A stretch of 49,657 nt of DNA from Oscillospiraceae bacterium (GTDB lineage Bacteria; Bacillota; Clostridia; Oscillospirales; Acutalibacteraceae), in NCBI GenBank assembly GCA_902796905.1, contig CADBQU010000025.1, positions 1 to 49,657 of the forward strand, in the 5' to 3' direction. Shown here in pieces: positions 34,714 through 43,500 of this stretch. The translations under genes and the position numbers were made by a program. Under the pieces are notes generated by a model. It was given only the letters and a program-made list of their open reading frames with translations, was not told the DNA's origin and made no database searches. Positions within the stretch are counted from its first letter, which is position 1. Each line of letters starts with the position of its first letter.

Positions 34714-35483
34714 TTATTTTTTGGTTGCCGTAAAAAACAAGCGTGGAAATTCAAACAATATCTCTCCGTTTTTTTGCGGAGTGTAATGTTTTTTTAATTC
34801 CGAATAGAAATCATTGATAAACTCATTCCTATCGGTTTGACAAAGTTGCTCAAGATACGGTCTTAAACCGGTTCCTTTGTACCACTCTATAATACTTTCA
34901 TAATCAGGCATACGGTGGCAGTATGTTTTTCCCATAATTCAAAATCGTTGGAAATATAAGATAATATATCAAAATATTCTTCTGTTGTAAGATTATTGTA
35001 TTGTCGGGGAGTGATTTTGTTTTTCCATTTTTCGGTACAACTTAACTTACCTATAATGATATGAACGGGATGCTTACGCTGTATGGGAATTTGTATGGCA
35101 AGTGTTCCGTTATTTTTAAAAAACGCCATAAGCTTTGGCAAAAGCTTTTTATGATTGGGTATCCACTGTATACAGGCATTTGAAAATATAATATCATACT
35201 TTTTTGCAATTTCGTGCATATCGCCGCCGGCGTCTGCTTTTATAAACTCAATATCCGAATAGTTTTTTCTTGCCTTTAAAAGCATTTCTTCCGAGTTATC
35301 CGCACCGATTATTTCGGCATAAGGAAATTTATCTTTAAGAACTTTTGTGCTGTTGCCGGTTCCGCAGCCTATATCAAGAATATTTTCGGGAGATAAATTT
35401 TCAAGTCTGTTTGCCAAATCTATTGCCGGCTGTGTGCGGTTTTTTATAAACTTTTCATATTGATCGGCATTCCATTTAGACAT
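34714..35483 (-). pseudogene. tam: Trans-aconitate 2-methyltransferase, frameshifted
   Basis: The 5' part encodes a SAM-binding methyltransferase: KWNADQYEKFIKNRTQPA at the start, ILDIGCGTGNSTKVL (SAM motif) near residue 35 and IFSNACIQWIPNH near 100, matching Tam. After NDFELWEK the frame runs off and stops at residue 198, while the expected continuation (TYCHRMPDY, EWYKGTGLRPYLEQL, RLFFTATKK) is in the -1 frame from the same spot. The junction is an A5 run (34926-34930 as T on the plus strand). One missing A restores a full-length protein of about 255 residues. It could be a mutation, a sequence error or, less likely, slippage. Confidence 0.85.
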
Positions 35484-35793
35484 AATTGTTATCCTTTTGT
35501 TTTAAATATATAAAGCTTGCTGACAAGACAAAATGCAAGGTTAAATAATAACACCGTTTGTTATTTATTGATAAACAATTTTATAAAAAACAGTTATCGT
35601 TGTATTATGAATATTTTTTTGAATTTATAAGTTATAGTTTAGAATTTATAATCTATAGTTTATAAGTTATAAGTTTGAAATTTTAAAAACTTAATTTAAA
35701 ATCTTAAAAATTGTTCAAACAATTTAAATTTTTAATTTTTTTTTAACAAAATAAAACCTGTGAAAGATTTTAGTCCAACACAGGTTTTTGTTT
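35484..35793. other. AT-rich gap with terminator of cdaA-cdaR
   Basis: The 310 bases between cdaR and tam contain the cdaR terminator, then an AT-rich stretch with imperfect direct repeats of TTATAAGTTATAGTTT near 35620-35680. A clear tam promoter was not identified. Confidence 0.5.
35753..35789 (-). terminator. Terminator after cdaR
   Basis: AACCTGTG pairs with CACAGGTT across a 16-base loop; on the minus strand the stem is followed by TTATTTTG. Confidence 0.7.
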
Positions 35794-37065
35794 TTATTTT
35801 ACGGTTATTGTGGCGGTGTATGTGCCTACCTGCCAAACCTTGTTGTTGGTTTTAGCCTTAATTGTTACTTCTACTGTGTGGTCTCCCGCTGTTTTTCCCG
35901 TAAGGTCGGCGTAAGCTGTAATGTTATCGTTTGTTAAATTTCTTATTATCGAGCGCGGACCGCATAAAATCACATTTTTAATGCTTGTTTTTAACGTTCC
36001 TTTTACGGAGGAAGTTGCATTAAACTGTGTAACCGTAAACGTGCGTGTTCTGTAGTAAGAAATATCTTCAAACGTTACTTTAACGGTGCTTATACTGTCT
36101 GCTGATTTTACACCGTCGGGTAAAACGGGCGCCAAATTAAATGTGTAGTTTGTAGGCGAAAGCTTTGTAAAATCTATAGTATCCAAAGAAATCGAGCTTA
36201 TGGAATCTATAGTGTCCGGAGGACCTATAATGCTTATTTTGTTAAAACTCATGGTGTGAGCCAAAGAAGATGTTGAAAATCCTTCGGGTGCATTTTTAAA
36301 TGTAAGCGTTAAGGGTACTTCTTTAACTTTGGAAATAGGAACGGAAATAGGAACGGTTGTAACTTCCGAATTGTCCGCTGCCGTTAATTTAAATGCTTTT
36401 GAGTCTAATTCTTTGCCTTCTTCGTCAAGTAAAACAACTGCGGCGTCAAAGCTTGAAGTTTCGCTTAAGGTTTTGTTTACCGTTGCTCTTGCCACTACAG
36501 AAGCTACTTTTTTCATTTCGGTCCTGGGACCTTTAACGGTAACGGTAGAATACTTGCTGTCTCCCACAACAGCTTTTTCGGCTACCAATCCCTCTATAGC
36601 CGAAGCGCCTTCGGCTTCTGCCGTAATTTCAAAATCTTTGGTATCTATATAGTCAAAAGATACCAATATATTTCCGGGATTAACGCCGGTAATTTCGTAT
36701 TCGCTGTTTGTAACTTTAGAAGCCTTTAATTCCAAATTAAAGTTTCCGGGAGCATTTACCGTAGAAAGCGAAGCCGTAACCGAAACATCGCCGGAAGTAA
36801 GCGAACTTACAATGTAATTAGGACCTTTTACCGTAACCGAAACTTTTTCGTTTAAAACCGAAGTATCTACAACGTCTAATCCCAATTGGCTTGCCGCAGA
36901 ACCTTCAATAGGTACGGTAATGGGAACTTCGGATATGGTTTTTTCGGTGTCCGGAGCTTGAACTATGGTTATAATAAGCCAAAATATTATGGCGGCTATT
37001 ACCGAAAAAATAACGGTAAAACGCTTACTGTCAAATAATTTTTTTAAAGATAAGGATTTAAACAT
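35794..37065 (-). CDS. cdaR: CdaR, YbbR-domain regulator of diadenylate cyclase
   Basis: A membrane-anchored extracytoplasmic protein with one N-terminal helix (FTVIFSVIAAIIFWLIITIV, residues 17-36) and a chain of YbbR beta domains, seen as repeated segments such as VSVTVKGPNYIV, STVTVKGPRTEM, ISIIGPPDTID and VILCGPRSIIRNL. The four GP-containing segments suggest four repeats. CdaR binds CdaA and tunes c-di-AMP production. Its ATG lies two bases after the cdaA stop. Length 423 fits. The glmM gene that often follows is not here. Confidence 0.92.
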   Translation of the reverse strand: MFKSLSLKKLFDSKRFTVIFSVIAAIIFWLIITIVQAPDTEKTISEVPITVPIEGSAASQLGLDVVDTSVLNEKVSVTVKGPNYIVSSLTSGDVSVTASLSTVNAPGNFNLELKASKVTNSEYEITGVNPGNILVSFDYIDTKDFEITAEAEGASAIEGLVAEKAVVGDSKYSTVTVKGPRTEMKKVASVVARATVNKTLSETSSFDAAVVLLDEEGKELDSKAFKLTAADNSEVTTVPISVPISKVKEVPLTLTFKNAPEGFSTSSLAHTMSFNKISIIGPPDTIDSISSISLDTIDFTKLSPTNYTFNLAPVLPDGVKSADSISTVKVTFEDISYYRTRTFTVTQFNATSSVKGTLKTSIKNVILCGPRSIIRNLTNDNITAYADLTGKTAGDHTVEVTIKAKTNNKVWQVGTYTATITVK

Positions 37066-37067
37066 AT

Positions 37068-37949
37068 CTATTTTTCCTCCTTATTCTTTTTTTTAGGTAA
37101 GGGTATAAAGCCCAAAACTTTTTTGCGCTTGCCGTTATCTATATCCGGCAGCAGCCTTTTGGTAAGCTCGGCAAAAAGCGTTACCTGGTTAAAATCCCTT
37201 ACTATAGTGCCGTTTTCGGCTATGGATATTATTCCCGTTTCCTCCGAAACCACAACTACAACCGCGTCCGATACTTCGCTTATACCTATTGCGGCTCTGT
37301 GCCTTGTTCCGAAAGAAGAATTTAAATTGTCGTTTTGAACTAACGGCAAAATACATCCGGCTGCCGTTATTCTGTTGTTCCTTATAATCATAGCACCGTC
37401 GTGCAGGGGAGTGTTGGGGAAAAATATATTTGCTATAAGTTCGCTGGAAACATCTGCGTCTACCACCGTGCCGGTATCTATAATTTCGCCCAAAAGAGTG
37501 CTTTTTTCAAAAACCATTAAAGCGCCTATTCTTTGGTCCTGCATATTTCCTGCGGCTTTGCAAACCGCCGAAATACATTTTTCGGCGTCTTGCCTAAAAC
37601 CTTCGTTTTTACCGAAATTGCCGAAGTTGGAGCGGCCTATGTTTTCCAAACCTCTTCTTATTTCGGGTTGGAATAAAATAATGGCAACAACTATAGCCGA
37701 ATCAAATACTTTGTATAATATCCACTTCATAGTAACAAGGTTAAGCCATTGAGATATGCCCCATATAATAAGAAGTATTAAAATACCTTTTATAAGCTGA
37801 CCGCCCCTTGTTTGGCGGAAAAATCCAATGCATTTATAAATAATAAACGCAACTAAAATAATATCCAAAATGTCGGATATCCTAATGCCCGAAGCAATGT
37901 TTGCCAGCAGGTTAAAAAAGGATACAATAGCGTTTAGAATATTTTCCAT
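37068..37949 (-). CDS. cdaA: CdaA, membrane diadenylate cyclase
   Basis: Makes c-di-AMP from two ATP. Three N-terminal membrane helices (residues about 10-85) precede the DisA-N catalytic domain, which has FPNTPLHDGAMIIRNNRI (DGA motif) near residue 180 and FGTRHRAAIGISEVSDAV (RHR motif) near 212. Length 293 is a little longer than usual owing to a basic C-terminus. Promoter is not clear; TTGACT lies about 150 bases upstream but its spacing to a -10 is ambiguous. It is operonic with cdaR. Confidence 0.95.
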   Translation of the reverse strand: MENILNAIVSFFNLLANIASGIRISDILDIILVAFIIYKCIGFFRQTRGGQLIKGILILLIIWGISQWLNLVTMKWILYKVFDSAIVVAIILFQPEIRRGLENIGRSNFGNFGKNEGFRQDAEKCISAVCKAAGNMQDQRIGALMVFEKSTLLGEIIDTGTVVDADVSSELIANIFFPNTPLHDGAMIIRNNRITAAGCILPLVQNDNLNSSFGTRHRAAIGISEVSDAVVVVVSEETGIISIAENGTIVRDFNQVTLFAELTKRLLPDIDNGKRKKVLGFIPLPKKKNKEEK

Positions 37950-38104
37950 AGTATTTATCCTTTCACAAATTAATAAGTTAATATTTTTAAAACGGTATTA
38001 AAAAATAAAGGTTGTAATATTAAAAATAATATACAACTGAATTTAATTGTTTAAAAGCAATATATTAATATTTTAACATATTTAAATATATTATCAAGTC
38101 AAAA

Positions 38105-40099
38105 TTAATTAAAAAAGTTATAAATATTTTCGGCTTCTTTTTTAGGCAGTACTTTTGCAAGCTCTTCTATATTTGCTTTTTTAATGTTTTCTATGGTTTT
38201 AAAAGCTTTTATTAAACTGTTGGCTCTTTTTGGGCCTATGCCTTCTATTTTTGTAAGTTCGCTTGTAATGCCCTTTTTAAGCCTTAAAGAGCGTTGATAG
38301 CTTATTGCAAAACGGTGTGTTTCTTCCTGAATTTTAAAAATAAGCTCATAGGCGCTTTTGTTTGCTTTAAACTCTATAACACTGCCTTTTGCGGCTATTG
38401 CTCTTGTTTTGTGTTTGCTGTTTTTAACCATTCCGAAAACCGGAACATTGTATTTTCGGCAAATGCTTTCTACTGCGCTTAACTGACCTGTTCCACCGTC
38501 TATTAAAATTAAATCCGGTAAAGTTTTAAATCCTAATTTTTCGGTTTTGCGGTCATTTGCTTCTGTTACCTTTGATGCTGTTTCTGACGTTGTATTTTCT
38601 TTTGTATTTTCTTTTGCATTTTCTTTTGCTTTTGCTTTTTCTTTTATTTCGGTTTGATTTTCTTTTATAATTAAATTTAAGCTTTTCTTTAAATTTTTAT
38701 TTATATTTTCGCTTTCGGCAAAATTTTCTTTTTCGTATTCGTTAAATCTGCGCGTTAAAACTTCTCTTAAAGAGGCATAGTCGTCGCCGTCAGCACCGGA
38801 TTTTATTAAAAAACGCTTATAGGCGTATTTCGCCGGAACTCCGTTTTTAAAAACCGTCATTCCCGCTACAGCGTTTTCTCCGCCTAAATGGGAAATATCG
38901 TAAGCCTCTATAATTGCGGGAGAATTTTTAAGGCCCAAAAGCTTTGCAAGCTCGGTTAAGCTTGCGGCGTTTTTATTTTCTTTTCCTTTGTATTTTGCTA
39001 AATTTTCGGAAGCGTTTATAGACGCCATTTTTATAAGCTCGTTCTGCGTACCCTTTTGGGGAATTAATATTTTTACGTTTTTGCCTTTTTGGTTTAAAAT
39101 AAATTCCTGCAAAAGCTCTTTGTCGTTAATTTCGCCGTCAAGCAATATAAACGATGGAATATCCGACTTTGATTTATCTTGATAATACTGTATTAAAAAG
39201 CTTTTTCTGGCTTCGGCAATATCTTCTTCCGAATTTACCGTATAGTGGTTATAGTCGCTTAAATTATGATTTTTGTAATTAAAAACCGCAAAGCAAAACG
39301 TACCGTTTAAATAGCTTACGGCAATAATGTCCTGTTCTTTGTTTTTTGAAAAAACAACCTTTTGCTTTTCGTTTGATTTATTAAGCGCGACAATTTGGTC
39401 CCTGTATTTTGCGGCAATTTCAAACTGTAGGTTTTCGCTGGCTTTTTCCATTTTGTTTTTTAAAATTTTAACCGCTTCGTTTTTTCCGCCTTTTATAAAA
39501 GAAAGCGCTCCGTTAATTGCAGCCATATATTCTTCGTGAGATATATGCCTGCCGCAGGGAGCCATACATCTGCCTATATGATAATTTAAGCAGGGGCGTG
39601 ATTTGTTTAAATCTTTAGGAAAGTTTTTTTTGCAGTCGGGAATTTTAAAAATTTTAATTGCTTCTTCCAAAGCGCTTTTTATAACATAGTTTGAATAATA
39701 GGGACCTATATATGTTGCACCGTCGTTTTCTTTTTGAAAAACCACCGATAGGGTAGGCCAGGTGCTGTTGGAAATTTTTAAATAACTGTATCCTTTGTCG
39801 TCTTTAAGCAAAATGTTATATTTGGGCGTATGCAGCTTTATTTGCGAACATTCCAAGCACAGTGCTTCGTATTCGCTGTCGCAAATAATATAATCAAAAT
39901 CGTAAACGTTACTTACCATTTTAATTACTTTAATTTGCATATCGCTGCTGTTTCTGAAATAGCTTGAAACCCTTGATTTTAATTTTTTTGCTTTTCCTAT
40001 ATATATTATTTTTCCGGAACTGTTTTTCATAAGGTAAACTCCCGGCAATTCCGGCAAATTATTGGCTTTTTTGTTTAAAAAGTCAAGTCTTTCGTTCAT
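38105..40099 (-). CDS. uvrC: Excinuclease ABC subunit C (UvrC)
   Basis: The dual-incision nuclease of nucleotide excision repair. The GIY-YIG domain is at the start (LPGVYLMKNSSGKIIYIGKAKKL split around residues 18-40), a UVR motif at about 205-235 (FEIAAKYRDQI), the RNase H-like endonuclease with EAYDISHLGG and LPDLILIDGGTGQL, and a C-terminal helix-hairpin-helix (LTKIEGIGPKRANSL). Between the two nuclease segments (around residues 460-525) sits a roughly 65-residue Lys/Glu/Asn-rich insertion with KENAKENTKEN, absent from typical UvrC. Length 664. AGGAGG precedes the ATG. Confidence 0.95.
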   Translation of the reverse strand: MNERLDFLNKKANNLPELPGVYLMKNSSGKIIYIGKAKKLKSRVSSYFRNSSDMQIKVIKMVSNVYDFDYIICDSEYEALCLECSQIKLHTPKYNILLKDDKGYSYLKISNSTWPTLSVVFQKENDGATYIGPYYSNYVIKSALEEAIKIFKIPDCKKNFPKDLNKSRPCLNYHIGRCMAPCGRHISHEEYMAAINGALSFIKGGKNEAVKILKNKMEKASENLQFEIAAKYRDQIVALNKSNEKQKVVFSKNKEQDIIAVSYLNGTFCFAVFNYKNHNLSDYNHYTVNSEEDIAEARKSFLIQYYQDKSKSDIPSFILLDGEINDKELLQEFILNQKGKNVKILIPQKGTQNELIKMASINASENLAKYKGKENKNAASLTELAKLLGLKNSPAIIEAYDISHLGGENAVAGMTVFKNGVPAKYAYKRFLIKSGADGDDYASLREVLTRRFNEYEKENFAESENINKNLKKSLNLIIKENQTEIKEKAKAKENAKENTKENTTSETASKVTEANDRKTEKLGFKTLPDLILIDGGTGQLSAVESICRKYNVPVFGMVKNSKHKTRAIAAKGSVIEFKANKSAYELIFKIQEETHRFAISYQRSLRLKKGITSELTKIEGIGPKRANSLIKAFKTIENIKKANIEELAKVLPKKEAENIYNFFN

Positions 40100-40133
40100 A
40101 AAGTTTACCTCCTGTTATATGTAAGTTGCATAA

Positions 40134-40218
40134 GGCGGTTTTTAAAAAGGCAAAGCCTTTTTAAACGCCGAAAGCTTTGCTTTCGGCGGGACAAACCAAA
40201 GGTTTGCCCCAAACCGCC
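40134..40218. repeat. Cloverleaf intergenic repeat, copy I
   Basis: Outer stem GGCGGTTT (40134-40141) and AAACCGCC (40211-40218). Inner hairpins: TAAAAAGGC-AAA-GCCTTTTTA, CGCCGAAAGC-TTT-GCTTTCGGCG and CAAACC-AAA-GGTTTG. It begins eight bases after the tex stop and ends 35 bases before the uvrC start, filling the whole gap. Confidence 0.88.
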
Positions 40219-40225
40219 GTAAAAT

Positions 40226-42403
40226 TTAATCTATATCCCTCATAGTAAGAGATATTCTGTTCCTTTTGGCGTCAATTTCCAAAACTTTAACGTTTACAAT
40301 ATCGCCTACGGATAATACTTCGCTTGGATGTTTTATAAATTTGTTGCATATACGGCTTATATGTACCAATCCGTCTTCGTGTACGCCTATATCAACAAAA
40401 GCTCCAAAGTCTACTACGTTCCTAACGGTTCCTTTTAGTATCATTCCCGGTTTTAAATCGTTTAAATCCATTAAGTCCGAACGAAGCATGGGTTTCGGCA
40501 ATTCGTCCCTTGGGTCTCTTCCGGGTTTTTTAAGCTCGGTTATAATGTCTTCAAGCGTTATTTTACCTATGTTTAAAGCTTTTGCGGTTTCTTCGGTATT
40601 AATTTTATCCAGTTCTTCCGCTTTGGTAATTGTTTTTTTAATATCCGAATTTTGTTTCTCGGTATTTTCTTCGCTTAAATCTTTTAAATTATTACAGTTT
40701 ATAAGCTTAAGCAATTTTTCTGCTGCGGCATAGCTTTCGGGATGCACCGCTGTGTTGTCAAGCGGCTCTGTTCCGTTTGCTATCCTTAAAAAACCTGCGC
40801 ACTGCGTAAAAGCTTTTTCACCCAGCTTAGAAACTTTTTTAAGCTCTTTGCGGTTTTTAAAAGCTCCGTTTTCTTCACGGTAACTTACTATGTTTTTAGC
40901 CAGTTTTTCTCCTATGCCCGAAACATACGATAACAGCGAAAAAGAAGCGGTGTTAAGGTCTACACCAACGCTGTTAACGCAAGATTCCACTACGCCTTTA
41001 AGCGTTTCGTCCAAACGTTTTGGCGGCATATCGTGTTGATAAAGTCCTACGCCTATCGACTTCGGGTCTATTTTAACAAGCTCTGCCAACGGGTCTATTA
41101 AGCGCCTTGCTATAGAAACCGCCGAACGCAGCGAAACATCAAACTGCGGAAATTCCTCCGCCGCCAATTTTGAAGCGGAATAAACCGAAGCTCCCGCTTC
41201 GCTTACAACCATATATTTTACATTTGTTCCCTTAATAAGCTCGCTTACAAAAATTTCGGATTCCTTACTTGCTGTTCCGTTTCCTATTGAAATTACATCT
41301 ATATTATATTTTTTTATAAGCTCCAAAAGCTTTTCGGCGGCTTCTTCTTTTTTGTTTTGAGGCGGAGTGGGGTATACAACCGTTGTATCTAAAACCTTGC
41401 CTAAACTGTCTACTACGGCTATTTTGCAACCGGTTCTGTAAGCCGGGTCAAAACCCATAACGGCTTTTGCTTTCAGCGGCGGTTGCATTAAAAGAGGTTT
41501 TAAGTTTAATCCGAAAACCTTTATTGCTTGATTTTCTGCGTTTTCGGTTAAAAGATTTCTTAATTCGTTTTCCAAAGAAGGATATATTAAACGCTTTAAA
41601 GAATCTTCTGCCGCCTTTAAAACAATTCTTCCGCTTGGGTTGTTTTTAGCGGTTATCACTCTTTTTTCTATTAAAAACAAAGCCTTGTCCATATCTGTTT
41701 TTATGCTTACTTTTAAAGCTTTTTCGTTTTCTCCGCGGTTTAAAGCTAAAACTCTGTGCGGAGCAATTTTTTTAACGCTTTCGCTGAAATCGGCATAATC
41801 AAAGTATGCGTCCTTCTTTTCTTTATCTCCCACAGAACATATTAAAGCTTCGTTTTGCATAAGCCTTCTTATGTCGCCGCGAATTTCCGCGCTGTCCGAA
41901 ATTTTTTCGGCTAAAATATCCATAGCGCCGTTTAGTGCGTCTTCTGCCGTCAAAACATCTTTTTCGGGGTTTATAAATTCTTCGGCAAAATTTATAGGTT
42001 CCGTTAAAGAATTTTGAGCCCATATTTTTTCGGCTAAAGGCTCCAGTCCCTTTTCTTTGGCTATTAACGCCTTTGTGCGCTTTTTCTTTTTGTACGGTAA
42101 ATAAAGGTCCTCCAAAGCCGAAAGGGTAGAAGCGTTTAAAATGAGTTCTTTTAATTCTTCGGTAAGTTTGCCCTGCTCTTCTATAGATGTAAGTATTTCT
42201 TCGCGGCGTTTTTCCAAATTGCGGTATTTTGTTAAAAGCTTTTCTAAATCTCTTAATGTGTCGTCGGTTAATTTGCCGGTAACTTCTTTGCGGTAACGTG
42301 CTATAAACGGAACGGTATTGTCTTCGTCCAAAAGCTTTACGGCGGCATCTGCCTGCCATAAGTTAATTTTAAGTTCTTCGGCAATTTTTTTATTAATTTC
42401 CAT
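40226..42403 (-). CDS. tex: Transcription accessory protein Tex (S1 domain)
   Basis: A nucleic-acid-binding protein related to the core of eukaryotic Spt6. Order of parts: N-terminal Tex helices (VPFIARYRKEVTGKLTD near residue 32), a YqgF/RNase H-like domain (VMGFDPAYRTGCKIAVVD near 317), helix-hairpin-helix repeats (SYVSGIGEKLAKNIVSYREE near 500) and a C-terminal S1 domain (GTVRNVVDFGAFVDIGVHED near 655). Length 725 is standard, and nothing is missing. It is followed by uvrC with only cloverleaf copy I between. Confidence 0.96.
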   Translation of the reverse strand: MEINKKIAEELKINLWQADAAVKLLDEDNTVPFIARYRKEVTGKLTDDTLRDLEKLLTKYRNLEKRREEILTSIEEQGKLTEELKELILNASTLSALEDLYLPYKKKKRTKALIAKEKGLEPLAEKIWAQNSLTEPINFAEEFINPEKDVLTAEDALNGAMDILAEKISDSAEIRGDIRRLMQNEALICSVGDKEKKDAYFDYADFSESVKKIAPHRVLALNRGENEKALKVSIKTDMDKALFLIEKRVITAKNNPSGRIVLKAAEDSLKRLIYPSLENELRNLLTENAENQAIKVFGLNLKPLLMQPPLKAKAVMGFDPAYRTGCKIAVVDSLGKVLDTTVVYPTPPQNKKEEAAEKLLELIKKYNIDVISIGNGTASKESEIFVSELIKGTNVKYMVVSEAGASVYSASKLAAEEFPQFDVSLRSAVSIARRLIDPLAELVKIDPKSIGVGLYQHDMPPKRLDETLKGVVESCVNSVGVDLNTASFSLLSYVSGIGEKLAKNIVSYREENGAFKNRKELKKVSKLGEKAFTQCAGFLRIANGTEPLDNTAVHPESYAAAEKLLKLINCNNLKDLSEENTEKQNSDIKKTITKAEELDKINTEETAKALNIGKITLEDIITELKKPGRDPRDELPKPMLRSDLMDLNDLKPGMILKGTVRNVVDFGAFVDIGVHEDGLVHISRICNKFIKHPSEVLSVGDIVNVKVLEIDAKRNRISLTMRDID

Positions 42404-42806
42404 TTTATTCTCCTAAAAATTTTTTACTATATTTGCATTACGTTTTTTACTTTTTCAATTCTTTGGTTTTTACTTTTTGATTTTTTTATTTTGAATTTTC
42501 ATTTTCAAAAAGCATTGATTTTTGAAAATTTTCAAATTTTTCAAATTTTATTTTTATTTAAATGTTTAAATAAAATTTTTTATTTCCTATATTAAGATAA
42601 TACAATATAAACAAACAAATTTTCCGCTACGGTAGTTCCTATAGCATTATCTGTTGCCGCTTAAGTTTAAATATTTAAATAAAAATAAAAATTTCAATTT
42701 AAAATTTTGCTTGTTACAGTATATTTGTTTAAACTCCGTTATACCGTAATTTAAAAAACATTATAAAAATAAAGGGCGGGAAAATACCCGCCCTAAAAAA
42801 ATCAGG
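42404..42806. other. AT-rich gap upstream of tex
   Basis: The 403 bases hold the terminator at 42763-42794 and otherwise AT-rich DNA with imperfect hairpins (for example CAAAAA and TTTTTG near 42508-42528). No ORF or clear promoter; tex must be transcribed from within this stretch. Confidence 0.45.
42763..42794 (-). terminator. Terminator after the P-loop gene
   Basis: AGGGCGGG pairs with CCCGCCCT in a compact GC-rich stem; on the minus strand TTATTTTTATAATG follows. It is 13 bases past the stop. Confidence 0.85.
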
Positions 42807-43223
42807 TTAAATTTGTGTTGCAATTTCAAAAATATGTGCGGGGATTTCTTCTTTTGCACAGGAAATAGTGAATATAAAGTTTATGTTGTCTTCTTCGGCT
42901 ACGGCAGAAAGTCTGTCTAAAAATGCCGATAATTCATTCATATCTCTTGAACCCAAACGAAGTGTAGCGTCTACAAATACATCGGTTACATCATGATTGG
43001 AAGAGCAAATTCCGCAAAGCAAACTGTAAAGTTCGTTATAACCGCTTATACCGTAATTTGCCGCGTCAATAAGTCTTACTTTATGAGATACGTTATATGT
43101 CATAACATCGCCTTTTTCAACGCAAACCACATTGCCTTTTGAAGATTCGGCGGTAGAATTAATAAGTTCTAAAAGTTTTTTGGTTTTTCCCGAACCTTTG
43201 TTTCCAATAATAAGTTTAATCAT
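42807..43223 (-). CDS. Small P-loop NTPase, unknown function
   Basis: A 138-residue protein starting MIKLIIGNKGSGKTKKLLEL, a clear Walker A motif, with a Walker-B-like VTDVFVDATLR near residue 82 and a FIFTISC strand near the end. It has the outline of a minimal ATPase domain without further modules. ATG 43223 has AAAGGAG eight bases upstream; the GTG three codons earlier overlaps that site. It is transcribed alone, ended by a strong terminator. Similar stand-alone proteins occur in Clostridia; no role is known to me. Confidence 0.75.
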   Translation of the reverse strand: MIKLIIGNKGSGKTKKLLELINSTAESSKGNVVCVEKGDVMTYNVSHKVRLIDAANYGISGYNELYSLLCGICSSNHDVTDVFVDATLRLGSRDMNELSAFLDRLSAVAEEDNINFIFTISCAKEEIPAHIFEIATQI

Positions 43224-43500
43224 TTTGGTCACTCCTTTATATATTTCCGCTTAAAGCGGTAATAAATAATTTTAACTTTTTAAAACAATGCTTTAAAATA
43301 TTTAACGCTTTAATATATGCTTTACGGTTTACGGTTAAAAACAAAAAACGTTTATTTTAAAAGCATTTGTTTTAATATAATTTTTATCTTGTTATAATAT
43401 TAAAACACAAAAACCGCCGCAGTATTTTAAAAAAATTAATTTTTTATTAAATTTTGGCTTTATAATTATAACTTTGTTTTTGCTTTTTATTTATTTAGGC

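Noticed and set aside
34887..34935. Programmed -1 frameshift in tam
   Set aside because: The junction GGGAAAAAC does not give an in-frame X-XXY-YYZ slippery heptamer, and tam is not known to use recoding; a simple indel is more likely.
41823..42359. 178-codon ORF within tex in another frame
   Set aside because: Arg/Lys-rich shadow translation of the tex coding sequence without domain or ribosome site.
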